Below, one piece after another: positions 46,621 through 60,016 of a stretch of DNA of 64,000 bases (positions are counted from its first letter, which is position 1; every line of letters starts with the position of its first letter). The notes under the pieces are model-generated. The model was not told the origin of the DNA and did no database searches. It saw only the letters and a list, made by a program, of their open reading frames with translations. The position numbers were made by a program, and so were the translations under genes. This stretch comes from Lichtheimia corymbifera B2541 (taxonomy: Eukaryota; Mucoromycota; Mucoromycetes; Mucorales; Lichtheimiaceae): positions 90,299-154,298 of the forward strand of contig JNEU01000776.1 of assembly GCA_000697475.1 (NCBI GenBank), given 5' to 3'.

Positions 46621-49600
46621 CTATGGGTTGACACCAAGGGTGAGTCTGATACCCAAGCTCATAAGCTCGGTAGTCAGGTATCTGAATACGTAAGGGATAG
46701 CAACGAGCTCGATGCCATCTGAAGTACCACATGATCGGCATTCAAATGTGCGCTTGTTGGCCAATGTTGATACAATCTTGGTGCAAATAGGTGATACCAG
46801 TGATCCACATAGTCGGCAAACGTGAGCCTACATAATCATGTTAATTTCTCCAATTGCATATTTCCCTTTTGTCAAGCCTTACTTGTGAATAATCGGAGCA
46901 GTTCATTAATCGATCCTGCAATAAGAAACTGGTACCGTGTGCTAACAGTGAATCACGCTCCATTTCACCGAGACGAATACCACCAGCACGCTTACGACCC
47001 TTGACAGGCTGCATTGTGAGGTTATGTACAGGACCAGTTGTACGCACTTGGAACTTGTCGTTCACCATGTGTCTCAAACGTTGGTAATAGACGACCTATA
47101 TGCCCATAATTGTCAATACGGATCACTCTTCCACCTTCTCATCACCTGCACCCTGTACTTACGCCAATATAGATGTCCATCTTCATTTCAGTACCAGTGA
47201 TACCAGAGTACATTGGCTCATTGCCATGGTAACTGTAGCCAGCCTTGAGCAACTGTTCACCAAAGTAGTCTGCTGCAGTATATTTTTCATTGAACCTACA
47301 TCCTAAAGTCAGCTAAACGCATTCAAAAAAAGGGGGGGATAAAATGATACCAGACTTACTTGAATGGTGTACTATCTTGTGAAATACCGTGCAAGGCACC
47401 AGCTTTTCCTGCCAGACTCTCGACAAACATACCGATAGTCATACGAGATGGGAAAGCGTGTGGGTTGATAATGACATCAGGTTGCATACCGGATTCAGTA
47501 AATGGCATATCAATGGCAGGCCACTTTTGTGAGCACACACCCTTTTGACCGTGACGTGATGAAAACTTGTCACCAATGACAGGGGAACGTGTAATACGCA
47601 GTTTGATGTGCACCTTTTGTAATTCACCATTGCCTGAATCGTTGCCAAGCACACGTACTTCATCGACATAAGCATCCTCAGGACCCTTGTATCTCTTTAC
47701 AACACCACGGCCTGTTGCGCGATCAACGTAGCAGTACATGGGATCATCCGCCTTCAAATGGACACCGATATGAGGAAGACCATCATTGCCCAGCAAGCTA
47801 CGCAACTTGCTGTTGTTCTTGTTGTTGTCACCAAGACCAAAGTGATATGATATGGTCTCACCCTGAGCACGCATGCCTTCCAGATCGACAATCTCAGACT
47901 TGTAGACAGTACCATATCCAAAACCACGCTCATGTGCTGACTTGTTCAAAATCATAGCATCTTCCATATCGTAACCGGTGTATGAGATGACAGCCACAAT
48001 AGCATTGGTGCCGTTAGGGAAGCCATCAAAGCCGTAATCATTATGCAATGCAGGGCGTACAACAGGAGTTTGACCGGTTTGCAATCGATACATCTTGTTG
48101 TCTGTTCGGTGGTTGAAAACGGTCGAAGGTGTACCCATTGTTTGTTTACCCATCTACATTCTATGATTTAGTAATGCGCTCCTCTTTATAACTTGCCATC
48201 TTTGACTCACCTGACACTGGTACATGTTTCTTGGGGATTGGTTGAAATCAGAGAAAGGAGTCATGTTGGCGACAATACTGAAGATGTTGGTGGGCGTAAA
48301 TTCTTGATGGGTAGTGACACCAGGCACAACTTCATCATCCATACAAGCAATGTCCATGTATACTTGTTCGAATGTGCCAACCATATCCAATTTGCCATTA
48401 GCAAGGAACTTGACGGGACGCATCATACGAGCAGGTGATGAGAAAAGGTACAATCCAGGATATTCGCCACCATAGCTAGCAGGCACATGTGCAATTTCCA
48501 TATCCAATGGTACTTGCTTTTGTTGATTGACACGCCAAATCTTGAGACTCTTGGCAACCTTTTCAGCAGTCTTTGGAGAACACCAGCCGACAATACGACC
48601 ATCCAATAACACAGCAACATCACCAGGACGACCAATGGAATGCAAAATAGGTTGTGATACACCAAGCGATGCCAAATGGGCGGGAAGGCTGTTTACGTCC
48701 AAAGGTTCATTGATCACCTTACACTTGTGTGCCAAATGGTTAAGCAGACCACATGGTGAACCATCAGGTGTATGTACAGGGCAAAGGAAACCCCAAGCTT
48801 CTGGCAACAATTTACGAACAGCAGTCGTCTTCAATTCAGCAAAGAAAGCACCACGATGGATACATCGGAAGTGGGAAATGTAACGGTAGAAATTGAGCTT
48901 TTCAGCGACAATTGTGTAACCGCTGACCTATAAAAATTACTTGTAAGTGTCATTGTTCTCATCACTGACAACAAAACATACCTGCTGCAAATCGAGGCCT
49001 GTCTTGGATACAAGGTTACCAGTGGCTAAGAAATAGGACAACTTTTGACCAACATCTGGATTGACTCGTCGCATAGCGTTCATGATATAGTTGCCTGATA
49101 ATATCCAATGTAAATACCAAGCTTACTGACCACCTTTGTCCAATTTACTTACGATCAAAGAAATCGACCTTTTCAGGATTGAGACGCACATGCGTTCTAA
49201 ACGTTGCCTTGATGCTCTGGAGCCAATCGTGAATCTTCTCCTTAATAATCATGTTGTAGAGATGACCGGGCAATAAAACCTCTTGGTGCTGAGGAGAATC
49301 GGGATTATCAGCGCAGCATTCACCAGAGACAAGTGCGTACAACTTGCGAATCATGTAACTATCAGCCCATTCCCCATTATGGATGAGTAAACGGATAATC
49401 GCATATAGCACGTATATATAATATAAATACTCACATGAGCATGTTGAATTTGTCGCGGTTGTTGTTAAGATGCACCAAGATGATCTTGTTGAGAACAGCT
49501 TCACCCACTTGCTTATCGGTCAAATCCTCATCCAAGCCCATAATGATACGGAATTTCTCGCCAAGATAACTCAAGCAAGCATCACGAGTGTAGAGCGAAT

Positions 49601-50516
49601 AAATCTTGAAGCTGCGTAAGAGCAATTCGATACGATCCGTCAAAAAGGTGTTCTTGTAATCGCCCTGACATAATGCATCAAAGATCTCCTTGTCTGAAGT
49701 ATCCACCAATGCCTTGAGGAAGAGCACAACAGGGACCATGTATTCCTGCTTTCGCCAAGAGAATCGAAGCATAGCATTGCCGTCATTGAGATAGTGCACA
49801 GTGTTGGTTTGAGTGGTTTGATCAGGACGAGCACATCGAATAGCGCAACCATATTGAGAGTAAGTATGACCACGATTCTGGAATGAATTACGGATAATGG
49901 CGGTGACATGATTGCGACGTGGGACAATCAATAAACGAACAAGTTTCTCGATACCATTGACGATGAAATAACCACCCATTTCTTCAGACTCTTCATGGTG
50001 CTCGATAAGCTGCTTAGGATAGAGGCCCTTAAGGTTACAACGGTTGGAGCGCACCATGACAGGAAGCTGACCAAGTTCTCGGATATCCGAATTCACGGGA
50101 CCATCATCCACACGCCAGCAGAATCTAACTTGGAGTTTGCCGCTGTATGTCTTCAAGCGTTCACGACAATGACTGGGGTAGATTTTACGATGCAACGAAT
50201 AGACGTCCTTGTCAGAGACCATGGGTTGTGAGATCTTTGGATCCTCTGCCCAAAAGGTGATCTTGTGACCCAATGCTTCGCCATGCTCGCTGACATTGAT
50301 GTCAGTTGGTTTGCCGTCGAATGCCGAGAGTGTGCCAATATCTTTGACGGCGATGTTGAGAAGACCACCTTCACCGGAATCACCGAATTGAGTTAAGCAG
50401 TTGAAAGACTCGATATGCGGCTTGGTAACTTCTTGAAGTAGTGGGACACCGAAACTTTTGCTGGAAGGGTGTTGGAACATACGTTCCCGCTCCAAGGTGT
50501 TGAAGGTTGACGGCAT
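46621..50516 (-). CDS. RPA135: RNA polymerase I second-largest subunit RPA135 (RPA2)
   Basis: Catalytic core subunit of the polymerase that makes 35S/45S pre-rRNA in the nucleolus. Eight exons give 1154 aa: 49435-50516, 49153-49358, 48982-49094, 48211-48927, 47360-48153, 47163-47295, 46883-47095, 46621-46827. Second-subunit landmarks are [60 protein letters not shown] and [21 protein letters not shown]-terminal four-Cys zinc site (CRLCGS and CRSCGT) ends the protein. Pol I rather than Pol II or III is favoured by [40 protein letters not shown] and the end RLTLGVNP. The gene is divergent from GAR1, with starts 191 bases apart. Confidence 0.95.
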
Positions 50517-50707
50517 GGCGAAATAGCTGGTGGAGACGCACACACACTGCTGGGAGCTGACAGGTAAAGAAGAAGGATGTTAAAGAAAAAAAAACTACTG
50601 GGTGTAACTTCCCTGATGCGTGACTCTTTTCAGCAGGAAGGCTTTGCTTCATTGGGCTGTCAATTTTTATTCAATTCTTTCCCCCCTTACCCAACAAATA
50701 CAGTAAA
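50517..50707. promoter_or_regulatory. Shared bidirectional promoter of RPA135 and GAR1
   Basis: Only 191 bases separate the two ATGs, so both ribosome-biogenesis genes must use one upstream region. It contains an A8-9 tract near 50585 and pyrimidine-rich leaders on both sides. I see no clear TATA box. Confidence 0.65.
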
Positions 50708-51508
50708 ATGGCATTCGGCAATCGTGGTGGTGGACGAGGTGGTTTCCGTGGAGGTACATTGCCTAGCAACCTTGTCATTGATCGCAACTTTGCAATAACA
50801 CACTCGTCCTCTTTTGTATAGGCCGTGGCGGTGGTCGTGGTGGTTTCCAAGGTGCATCTCAAGGTCCTCCAGATCAAGTTATTCGTATGTATTCATTCAA
50901 CTTTATTCCACTGATCAGCACGATCCTAAACAGTATTGAATAGCTATGGGCTCGTTCATGCATGCCTGCGAGGGAGAAATGGTCTGCAAATCGATTAATC
51001 CCAAGATTCCTTACTTCAATGCACCTATTTACCTCGAGAACAAGTCGCAAATCGGCAAGGTGGATGAGATTCTTGGTCCTATGAATGAAGTTTATTTCAC
51101 CGTCAAGATGGATCAAGGTATGGTCGCCACTTCATTCAAGCCCGATGATAAGGTGTATATCAGCACTGATCGTCTATTGCCTTTGGAACGTTTCCTTCCT
51201 AAGCCCAAGACTCTCAATCAAGGTAAGCATGAACGATATTGCCATTTTTGGTACAAAGGTATTAACTTATTCTATCATTAGCTGGCAAGGCTACTGGTCT
51301 TCAAGGAAAGGTTGAAAAGAAGTCTGGTGGTCGTGGCGGATTCGGTGGCCGTGGTGGTGGCCGTGGAGGTCGTGGTGGCAGCCGTGGCGGATTCGGCGGT
51401 GGCCGTGGTGGTGGTCGCGGTGGATTTGGCGGCAACCGTGGTGGATTTGGCGGTGGCCGTGGTGGCGGTCGTGGCGGTTTCCGTGGCGGTCGTGGTGGCT
51501 TCCGATAA
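50708..51508 (+). CDS. GAR1: H/ACA snoRNP protein Gar1
   Basis: Core protein of H/ACA particles that pseudouridylate rRNA in the nucleolus. Exons 50708-50753, 50822-50884, 50944-51222 and 51282-51508 give 204 aa. A Gly/Arg-rich start is followed by the Gar1 core: [20 protein letters not shown], then [40 protein letters not shown] and [20 protein letters not shown] long RGG tail ([12 protein letters not shown] repeats, about 60 residues) closes the protein. Length and the two GAR domains match yeast Gar1 (205 aa). Confidence 0.95.
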
Positions 51509-52199
51509 ACTCATTTGGCTTTAAGAAGAGTTCAACATCATTCTACCTAGCATATACGAATCCTCATGAAGTCTTCCTTTGTACATTACATCTCGTTTTA
51601 TACGCCAGAAGAAATGAAAAAAGCACTTTTGGTTTTGCAACAAGTATCTTACAATAAACATCAATCGCAATTCTTCAATATCGTATGTGCACATTTTCAA
51701 TGTTGCACCATCAATTTTGACATACTCCGTACGAACGCTTGACAAGTAATCATGCTATTGGTAACCGTTGCTATGATGACAACACATGGGCCCTGACAAC
51801 CACATAAAACATTTCACAGCCAACGTTAAGTGAGAAACAGCCATAGGAGACTGTCATCTTTATATGCTCATGATTGAAAGAGGACATGATAAATGTTTTT
51901 GGAAAGGAAACAAAAATACACAATAAGATTTCTAGCCTGCTCTCTTTGTTCTCTAGCAATCTTCTTGAGGAACCACACGTAAAGAAGAAAGAGAGAAAAG
52001 ACAACAGCAATGATAGGTAAAAAAAAAAAGTGATGCAAAGGATTTGTGCTGCGAACAACGAAAAAAAAGAGAGGGAAAGGCAAGGGGCGGGTTATATGTA
52101 ACGGATTTGCGTGTGAGTGTGTGTGAGTGTGTGTGTGATCAAAGTGCGAGAGTATAGTGTAATATGTGTGGAGAATGCTTTTAAAAAGTGCATTACTGA
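51509..52199. other. Convergent intergenic region (GAR1 and chitin synthase 3' ends)
   Basis: A 691-base gap with 3' UTR DNA, an A-tract near 52020 and a short GT-rich microsatellite at about 52110-52138. Pyrimidine-rich minus-strand frames here are low complexity. No gene is supported. Confidence 0.5.
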
Positions 52200-55100
52200 T
52201 TAGAAACCATGGTATTGGCCTTGAGGACCGGGTGGTGGTTGACGAGCACCAACGTATTGACCAGGACCTGGTGGTGGAGGTGGTGGAGAAGATGCCCAAT
52301 TGCCGCCTGGGACATTAGAGGGTGGAGGTGGTGGAGGTGCAGGTGATGCATCATTTTGTGGGCGGAAAGTTGGATAATAACCACCAGCACCAGCACGTGC
52401 TGGAGCTTCCTTTGAAGGATCAAAAAAGCCCATAGGATCTTGACCCGATACATCTGAACGGCTGCTGTAAGCATCATCATCGAATTGAGAATCCGCCAAA
52501 AGACCACGCTTGCTCTCATCTTCATCAGGTGGTACAACCGAATGCATAAAGTGTACAGGTCCCATTTCACGGAGTTGACGCTCTTTACGCTCACGACGCT
52601 TGTTTGCACGTACACGCTTTCGTTCATAATCCTCCCAGCGCTTGAGTGGTACTGTTGATGGATCGAATACACCGTCTGCGTTGCCATGGCCATCACCCTT
52701 CTTTTCACCTTCGACCTTACGAGTTTCACCCCATGAAAAGTCGTCAAAGTGCCAGAAGGAGTATACAGGCAAAATAAAGTTCCACACAGGCAATCCAATG
52801 AGGTAAACAATCATCCAGCAAAAGTAGACCCACTTGCGAGTTGTCAAGAAAATGAGCAAGGCCGGTGAAAAGATAACCACAATCAGCAGGATGAGCGGCA
52901 CGGCTGTTTGGAAACTTGTGATTTGTGTACTTGCAATCGAAACAACAAGCACGACAGTCAAGACAATGGCAACAGGAAGCGTCAATGTACCAACAAGATC
53001 CATAAAGACGACAAACTGCATAGAGAAGCAGAATGTACCACAAAGATTGCGTACGAGAACCAATTCGAACAAGTTGTGGATGGTCGAGTTAATCCAGCGA
53101 CGACGTTGAGACAACAACACCTTGAATTCATCAGGGACAATGGTCTTACAAATCTATATCACGAGGGGTAGATATGTTAGCTATTGAATAAATACAAACA
53201 TAAATGTTGTTCATGTTACTTACAGCTTGAGGAGTGAATGTCATTTTGCGGTAAGGGAAATTGCGAAGCATGAGCGTAGTCAAGAAACGATCTTCACCAA
53301 GAAGCAACAAGTTCTTTTGATGGAGGGTGTCGATAGTGTTGGAGGAGTATTCTTGCACAATCTCAGGTTTGGTGATGATAGGGACCCAATCGCCGTCACC
53401 CTTGCGTGCCTTGAGACGATACATGGAGAAACAACCAGGCAAACATGTGACACCACCAAAGACAGCTTCGAAGCCTTTAGCCAAATGATGGGAAATAAAG
53501 TACTCGTAGACTTGAATTGCGGAAACCCAACTTGCACGCTTATTGGCGATCTTGGTTTCACCACAAAGACCCATAATCAAATTGTCGTTGACCATACAAT
53601 TGACGAGATAACGCAAAGCCGATTGATACACCTTGGTATCTGCATCCACCTACAGGACAATGAAATTGTCAGCAGACCGCTTTTCTCTCATTGTGTTCCC
53701 AAAATAAACTTACCATGAGACATAATTCGAAAAAGTCCGGAGTGGCACCCATAAGCCAATGAATCTTTTGAAAGAGATCATAATCAAGGGGTGTCATGCG
53801 ATCATTGTAAGTAACACGGCTGAAAAAGTTCATGAGGATAAGCTGAGAATCACGCTTGCCACGGTTGCCAGGCTTAGCACCGCCTTCTTCATCAGGATTG
53901 CCGCACTTTACAACCAAGATCATCGGAACTTTGTGGCCCTTGCAGACTATAACAGAAAAGGTTGGTTGAATTGCCACAGAGGATGGTGGGACATAAGCCA
54001 TGTGTTACATACCGTAATGACCTGCGTAAACCTTTGCACGATTGTACATTTTGGCACCATTTGCGACAGCGATGTAGGCCTTTGCTTCAGGATTAGCCAT
54101 GGCTGGGTCATCAAAATGCATGAGGCTGAGACACATATCAGGTGTTGTCATGGTTTCGCCGTGACCAGTAATAATGCCGTCAGCAATCAGGAACAACAAT
54201 TTGCGATCGTCGGGATAGTCGGTCATAGACAAGGATTCAACGGTACCACGAATACCTTCCGTATTCTCGGAATAGCAAGTGATCAACATGACGGTATACA
54301 AGTCGTTGCCGATTTCAATCAGTTGCTTGCTCAAGCCTGCACCAGCAGCAGCTGCACCACCGATAGCTCCCATCTCCATAGACTGATTATGATGCACTGT
54401 AGCAGCGGCACCAGCAACAGGCGGAGGAGTACGCGATAAACGACGAGAGATAAACCATGCAAAGATCAAAGCCAAAAAGAAACGAGCCAATACAATGGAA
54501 AGGACACATCCAAGAGCAAAGTATAGAATCAATTGAGATGCGAAACAACCGGGTGTAGCCTTGTCAATGTTGCCAGCCTTGTACTTTGCAATCAAACAAT
54601 CCATCGATGCCTCAAACTCGGTACGGCGTCTAAACATCTTGGTAGCATCACGACCACCGGCGGCATAGCTGCTATTGAGGACATCACGAATCAACGCATC
54701 GAGAGGATCACCAGCAATGGCGGAAGGATTGGCGTTCATGTAGGGTTCCATGTTGAGTACATTGCCGTCGATAACAAAGTAAGAAGTCAAGTTGGAGCTT
54801 GCAAGGTAATTCCAGTCATAGCCGACACGACGTGTTGTATTCTCAACCTTGATGCTGCTGAAGGTGGATTCATCAATAGTGCCGAGAGAGCAACCACCAT
54901 TGCCGTTACCAGCGGAACAAGGGTTAAAAGTGACAGCAGTGAAAGCGTTTGCAGTTGGGTTTCCAGTGTCCTGGCAAGAAGGAATATCGGTACCATGCTG
55001 AAAGAGATTGGTGACATCAGTGCCTGGGACATCCGTGTACTTGAAAAAGTTGGCATCATCCGAAGTAACAGCTTGAGAGACATTAATGGCCCATCCTTGA

Positions 55101-55871
55101 ACACCCAATAAACCAGCTATGTGTAAAAAGTAAATAAATGAGTACGTGTGTGTATGTGCTTGATTAATGAAGTAAGCCTGCCCCTTTTGGAAGGATGCAC
55201 CCCCAGATCCCAGCCCCATATTCTCCTTCATTATCCATCATCTTCTTTTTTCTTATACCCATCCCTTCTCTCCCAATGCCCCACACACACTACTATGACT
55301 ATTACTTACCACTTGTTGCTGTGTCATTGTATGATGCAAAGTTGGCAAGGTTTTGTGATGCATCAGGTGGACATAATACAGAGCTGACACCAATAGTAAT
55401 AAAAGCGACAACACCACCAAGACAAGCAATAAGGAAACATAACGTAATCTTCTCTCTCCAAGCTTGTTGCATACCAGGATCAGGCATCTTCATGGCTTTG
55501 AGCATTCCGGGTAATGCCCAAAAGGTGACGATACGTGAGAGCAACACCCAAGGATCAAACCAAGAATGACTCTTTTGGGATTTGCCTGTCAATAGCGGTG
55601 GGGGTTCTTGGTATCGATCGGGTCGAATCAAGGTACGACCACGTTGGATATTTTGGCCTGCATTGGCAATACTGTTGGCTCCAGGCACAATACGTCGAGT
55701 AGGTGCTCGACCAAGAGTTGTTTGTTTTCGACCAAGAGAAACGTTGCGATTGGCGTAAGCGTTGCCTGTGGATGCACCATAGGCATTGTCAGGTGGTCCA
55801 CCGCCGTAAGGACCTCCTCCTGGTGGTGGTGGTGGCATATTTGAAGGAAAGGAAAGAGGACTAGCTGTCAA
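52200..55871 (-). CDS. Chitin synthase, Chs3/class IV-like
   Basis: Plasma-membrane GT2 enzyme that makes chitin from UDP-GlcNAc. Exons 55310-55871, 54013-55116, 53714-53946, 53224-53649 and 52200-53153 give 1092 aa. Two N-terminal membrane spans ([20 protein letters not shown] and the one near [20 protein letters not shown]) enclose an extracytoplasmic domain, as in Chs3. The catalytic domain has [43 protein letters not shown] and [17 protein letters not shown]. Four or so spans follow, then a basic coiled region ([18 protein letters not shown]) and a Pro/Gly-rich tail. No myosin motor is present, so it is not class V/VII. With the deacetylase at 39339 it covers both steps of chitosan synthesis. 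Confidence 0.93.
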
Positions 55872-56573
55872 TAAACAAGTGGCTGAACAATATAAATATC
55901 AACAAATGGAGCTGGATGACTGTGGTGATAGAACACACACACACACAAAGGACCCACGATCTGGAAGGAGGAGGAAGGGGAAAAAAGAGATTAGGAAGAA
56001 AAGAGTAAGAGAGGCTGGAAGGTACCGTGTATAAAAATAGCCCCTACCACAGTGACAGCCATGCACGACGAATACTTGTGTTCATTTGCGGACAACGAAT
56101 CACTGGGATCAAGAACACACGTTGATTGCCTGATATGTTTGCCCACCTAAAGTTGCCTTGCCCGCTTCACACTCCACTCATTTGATACTGCTTAAATGTG
56201 TTACCTTGTTTACAGAATCATCCCAGCACTCGAGCCATAGCTGTCATGTGTGCCTGGCCAAGTTTTCTCTTGTGTGAGCCCATCAAAAAGGATCGACCAC
56301 CGCCATCAAGCCCGACGATGGGCTAGTTGGCCTCACTTCTCAGACTCCGCTAAGCTTATCCAAAGTAGATTTCTCACTCGATATATTACATCTTGGATGA
56401 TGACCTGGACCCACTCACGCGACCAATGTAATACATTGGCTTAATAGACATCATCCCCTCTCGAGTATTTGTAGATCACAGGATGGGACAAAGAATTCCT
56501 TTTATACATTCTATTCTACACTACACATTTACATTTGTACAATCATAATATCATTCTATCATATGCTTCTTTA
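55872..56573. promoter_or_regulatory. Upstream region of the chitin synthase gene
   Basis: A 702-base gap that holds the chitin synthase promoter, a CA microsatellite at about 55936-55947, and the 3' flank of the channel gene. A plus-strand frame near 56250 shows no family. Confidence 0.45.
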
Positions 56574-59415
56574 TCACCGCTGCTCTGCAGTGGTGCTAGT
56601 AGTATTGCTGTTGGTACATTGGGCACCTTGGGCAAAGGATTGAGGAGTCACTCTTGTAATACTACTGCCATCGGATGAAGCTTGCTGAGTCCCCTGCGTA
56701 TGCAGGAACGTTTGTTCACCCATTGACTGCGTGAAACGCTGTGCTGGTAACTCATAGCGGATATCAAGCTCGGTCAAAATATCTTTCAAAGCAATCATAA
56801 ACTAGAAGTAAAAAAGGGGGAGAGAAACAATATGATGTTACTCACACATATAACAATGCCAATTCCCCCACACACACATTGATGTTCCCCATTTTCCTTC
56901 TCTTTACCTTGGTACGACGTTGGAACCGTTTTCCCAAATCCTGCCAATTGCCTTTGTGTGGTAACCATAGCGACAAGATAATTTGGTTTACGTCGATAAT
57001 GTCAGTGACACGCACATCGAAGCCTGGTGCAAAGTCCCGAGAGTTGTTGTTGACCCATTCCGAAAGACGACTGTGGAGTAAATTGAGTCGTTCTGTGGGT
57101 GTACGGAAATCCACATTGATGATAATGGTCTCGCCCATGTCCGGTGAGCGTCTCACGTTGACAATCAACTTGGTACGTAATACCGTTGTGGGTGCATACA
57201 AGAGCTGACCATCACCACGACTGATAACAATTCATTGTAAGTAAGGTTCATTGTCAAAGCCATGCACTGCCCTACTACTCACATGAACACGGTGCCCATC
57301 AAGCCGAGATTATGCACCAAGAGAAACGTGTCGTCGATCAAGAGATAGTCACCAGCGTCGTACGGATGCTAAAACAAGTAACTTCATGTAAGCATTATGT
57401 GTGTCATGAAACAAAAATAGATTTTTCATACCGTGACAAAAAGGAAAATGACATTCTCGAACGTGTTCTTGCACGTGTCACCAAAGACAAACGTCAAAGC
57501 CAATAAGCACGAGCCCAATGGCAGTAATGAGTGCCAAACATCCACGTTGAAAATCGCCAAAGAGATAAATGTCGTAATGATAATGCTAAAGACAAGCAAC
57601 AGCATATCGATCTTGCCAAGTGCCTGGCTTGTATCACGTACGCATTGCGCCAGTGCTTTTCGTTCCTTATAGATCTCCAGGACGGTATCTCGAAACTCAC
57701 GCCTTGTCAAGTTGCCATTACCATCCTTGTCAAAAACCGAGAATGCCTTTTCCGCCTCTTCCCGTGATTGAAAATAAGGTGCAAAGTGGTTAACTTCGAG
57801 TGACTTTTTAGCTGCTTCATCTGACGTAGGTGGCAATTCGTTCGGATATGCCAATGAATAAAATAGTTTTCGTGCCACCTTCTTTGCATAATCGGTAGAA
57901 TTGATATCCACCTTGTTGCGGTCGATGGTGCTTCGGATTTGGGGTTGATCGGTAAGCATCATGTTTTGTATACGTTTCTGGAATTGGTTGAAAAACTTGG
58001 GGTCGTTGCCTGTGGCACGATCATGATCAATGCCTGTGCTATACGCACTGCTCATGTTGGATTGCAACTCCTTGTCAGATGTTGAGCTTCCACTATTGGG
58101 TCGGCGGTTTCGGAGGCCATCTGGACGTGAGCGCCGTGCCTCTGATTTGCTTAGGGTATCGAGAACTACAAAAGATTTGTTAATGATTCGGCTTGCATGA
58201 GAACAAAGAAATCTGTCGGATGAGCTTACTTTTCAGGGCATATTTGTTTTGCTGCAGGCGGTCGCTGAAGGCTTCTTTGTGGAATCGTGTTGCTAAAAAA
58301 AGGTTATGACCAATGAAATGCAAGCTTGGAGATCGGCTACCTACCAATCAATTGTACAATGACCTTTTGAGCAAAAAGCCAACAACACGCCACAAAAATG
58401 CATGCAAACACCTTGAAAATGACGGTAGTATAACCTTGATTCTTGACAGACTTGAGATAGGGTAGTAATAAGGATATGAGTAACCGATAGCAAAACCCCC
58501 CTTACTTCCACTTTTTACTTACATTAAAGGGATAATCAATTAGAAATGCCCATGAACCCCAGTTCCAAGATGACAGGAGAAGTAACGTGAGATACCGCTT
58601 GACACTAAGGTAGTACTAAGGAGTTTGTGGATGTAAAACGAATAATGAGACAATGAAATGTGACACCAGACGATCACTGTGCAACATGGAAGCCATTACT
58701 CACCTCCATGGCTGACTTGACACGTTCCGAGCGACGACCTTTGAACAACTTGGTCCATAATGACACAGCAGATGGCACTGCTTCGACAACAACAGTAGTC
58801 AACCAAAAGATGTGCCATTGGAAAGCAGCCCAATATAACCAGCATTGCAGGTTACTTCGGACGTTTTTGAACCCTGGTTGTGCTCGTTCTTCCTCCGTAG
58901 GTTCTGGTAATAATGCATATACACATATAGCTGCTGAGATAAAGATACATGAGCCGACAACGGCAAATATAAGTCGCTTGGCAAAGGGTGACAGATAATT
59001 CCAACAGCAAGGCCTTTGCATCGCTGCGTGGATTCTTTCACGCGTTGTTTTGCGTCGTCTTGGTTTTGGTTGATCGGGATCATCGTTCCAATCAAAGTCA
59101 TCATCGTCATCGTCGTCATCGGGTTGCTTTTTCTCACTCGGAACGGGAGATGGTGGTGAAGGATGATGATCGCCTCTGTGCAGCATGGCACGATGAAGAA
59201 ATGACCGTTTAGGTCTTAGCTCCGAAGGTGCTGCAGCCTCGACGTCTTTGTGCATGTCAACAACATCGTCATTGGTGGCCATGGGTGCCGGATCTGCACA
59301 TGCAGGCTTGAGTTTCTCATGCAAGTGTTTGCAACACAAAGCAGCGGGAGTTGTTTTTACCTGTCATCAGGCTTTTCTCATCATCTGGAGCAATACGCAC
59401 AGACTTTTTGCCCAT
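56574..59415 (-). CDS. EF-hand-containing MscS-family mechanosensitive channel
   Basis: A calcium-regulated ion channel of the ER or plasma membrane, like fission yeast Msy1/Msy2. Nine exons give 755 aa: 59361-59415, 58704-59293, 58523-58615, 58345-58450, 58230-58292, 57432-58165, 57283-57368, 56908-57220, 56574-56801. The N-terminus is cytosolic and acidic (a run of eight Asp). Four hydrophobic spans follow, then an EF-hand loop DKDGNGNLTRRE near residue 430 in FSVFDKDGNGNLTRREF. The MscS pore and beta domain continue: TFISLAIFNVDVW, FGDTCKNTFENVIFLFVT, HPYDAGDYLLIDDTFLLVHN and YAPTTVLRTKLIVNVRRS. The Ser/Thr/Gln-rich tail is probably disordered. Confidence 0.92.
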
Positions 59416-60016
59416 GATCGTTGTTATGGTCGGTGTATATAGAGGGAAAAAGAAGAACAAGGTATGTGAATGGATGTCAACATGGTGACAATGATCGGAT
59501 ATATTAGCTGGGTGTGCTTTGTTTCAGCTATCTATAATGGCCACAGTTTTCTCAGGGAACCATGAATTTGCTTGGCTGGCTGTAGACAAAAAAAAGGAAA
59601 CCAAGTGCGGATTAGGGAGAATCACTTCCGGTCTGGACCAACAATTCACAATCGGAGCAGACTTTGCAGCAGCAGCAGCATTCGGCAAGCAGCCCTGACC
59701 GCATGGTTCATCTCTTGCGGTGTAACAAAGTTCTCACCCCCTTCTTCAGGCCACACTATCCACCATCATCATCACCGGACTATTCTCCTATTCCAGTATT
59801 CGATGCACACCACACACGAGCACACACATACGCATACACAGCTACATATTGCATACACAACATGCACGACGCCACATTTGAATATAAAAAGTTGACTCTT
59901 GCACCATCTCCCACTTCTCTCGCCACCGCTCATCTCTTTTTCTTTCTTTCGTGCTGGTACACACTCTCCCCTTTCGTTCAATTCACAAGCCCTCATATTC
60001 AAATACACATTCAATC
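59416..60016. promoter_or_regulatory. Divergent intergenic region between the MscS channel and homeodomain genes
   Basis: A 601-base region. An AATATAAAAA at 59881-59890 lies about 130 bases before the homeodomain start and may be its TATA box. A CA-rich stretch (about 59810-59850) lies within it. No gene is supported. Confidence 0.45.

Noticed and set aside
46621..50516. RNA polymerase II (RPB2) or III (RPC2) second subunit
   Set aside because: The [16 protein letters not shown] and [18 protein letters not shown] blocks and the short C-terminus match the Pol I subunit as I know the families.
51278..51524. Val/Ala- and Thr/Ala-rich frames over the GAR1 tail
   Set aside because: These are shadows of the RGG repeats in other frames.
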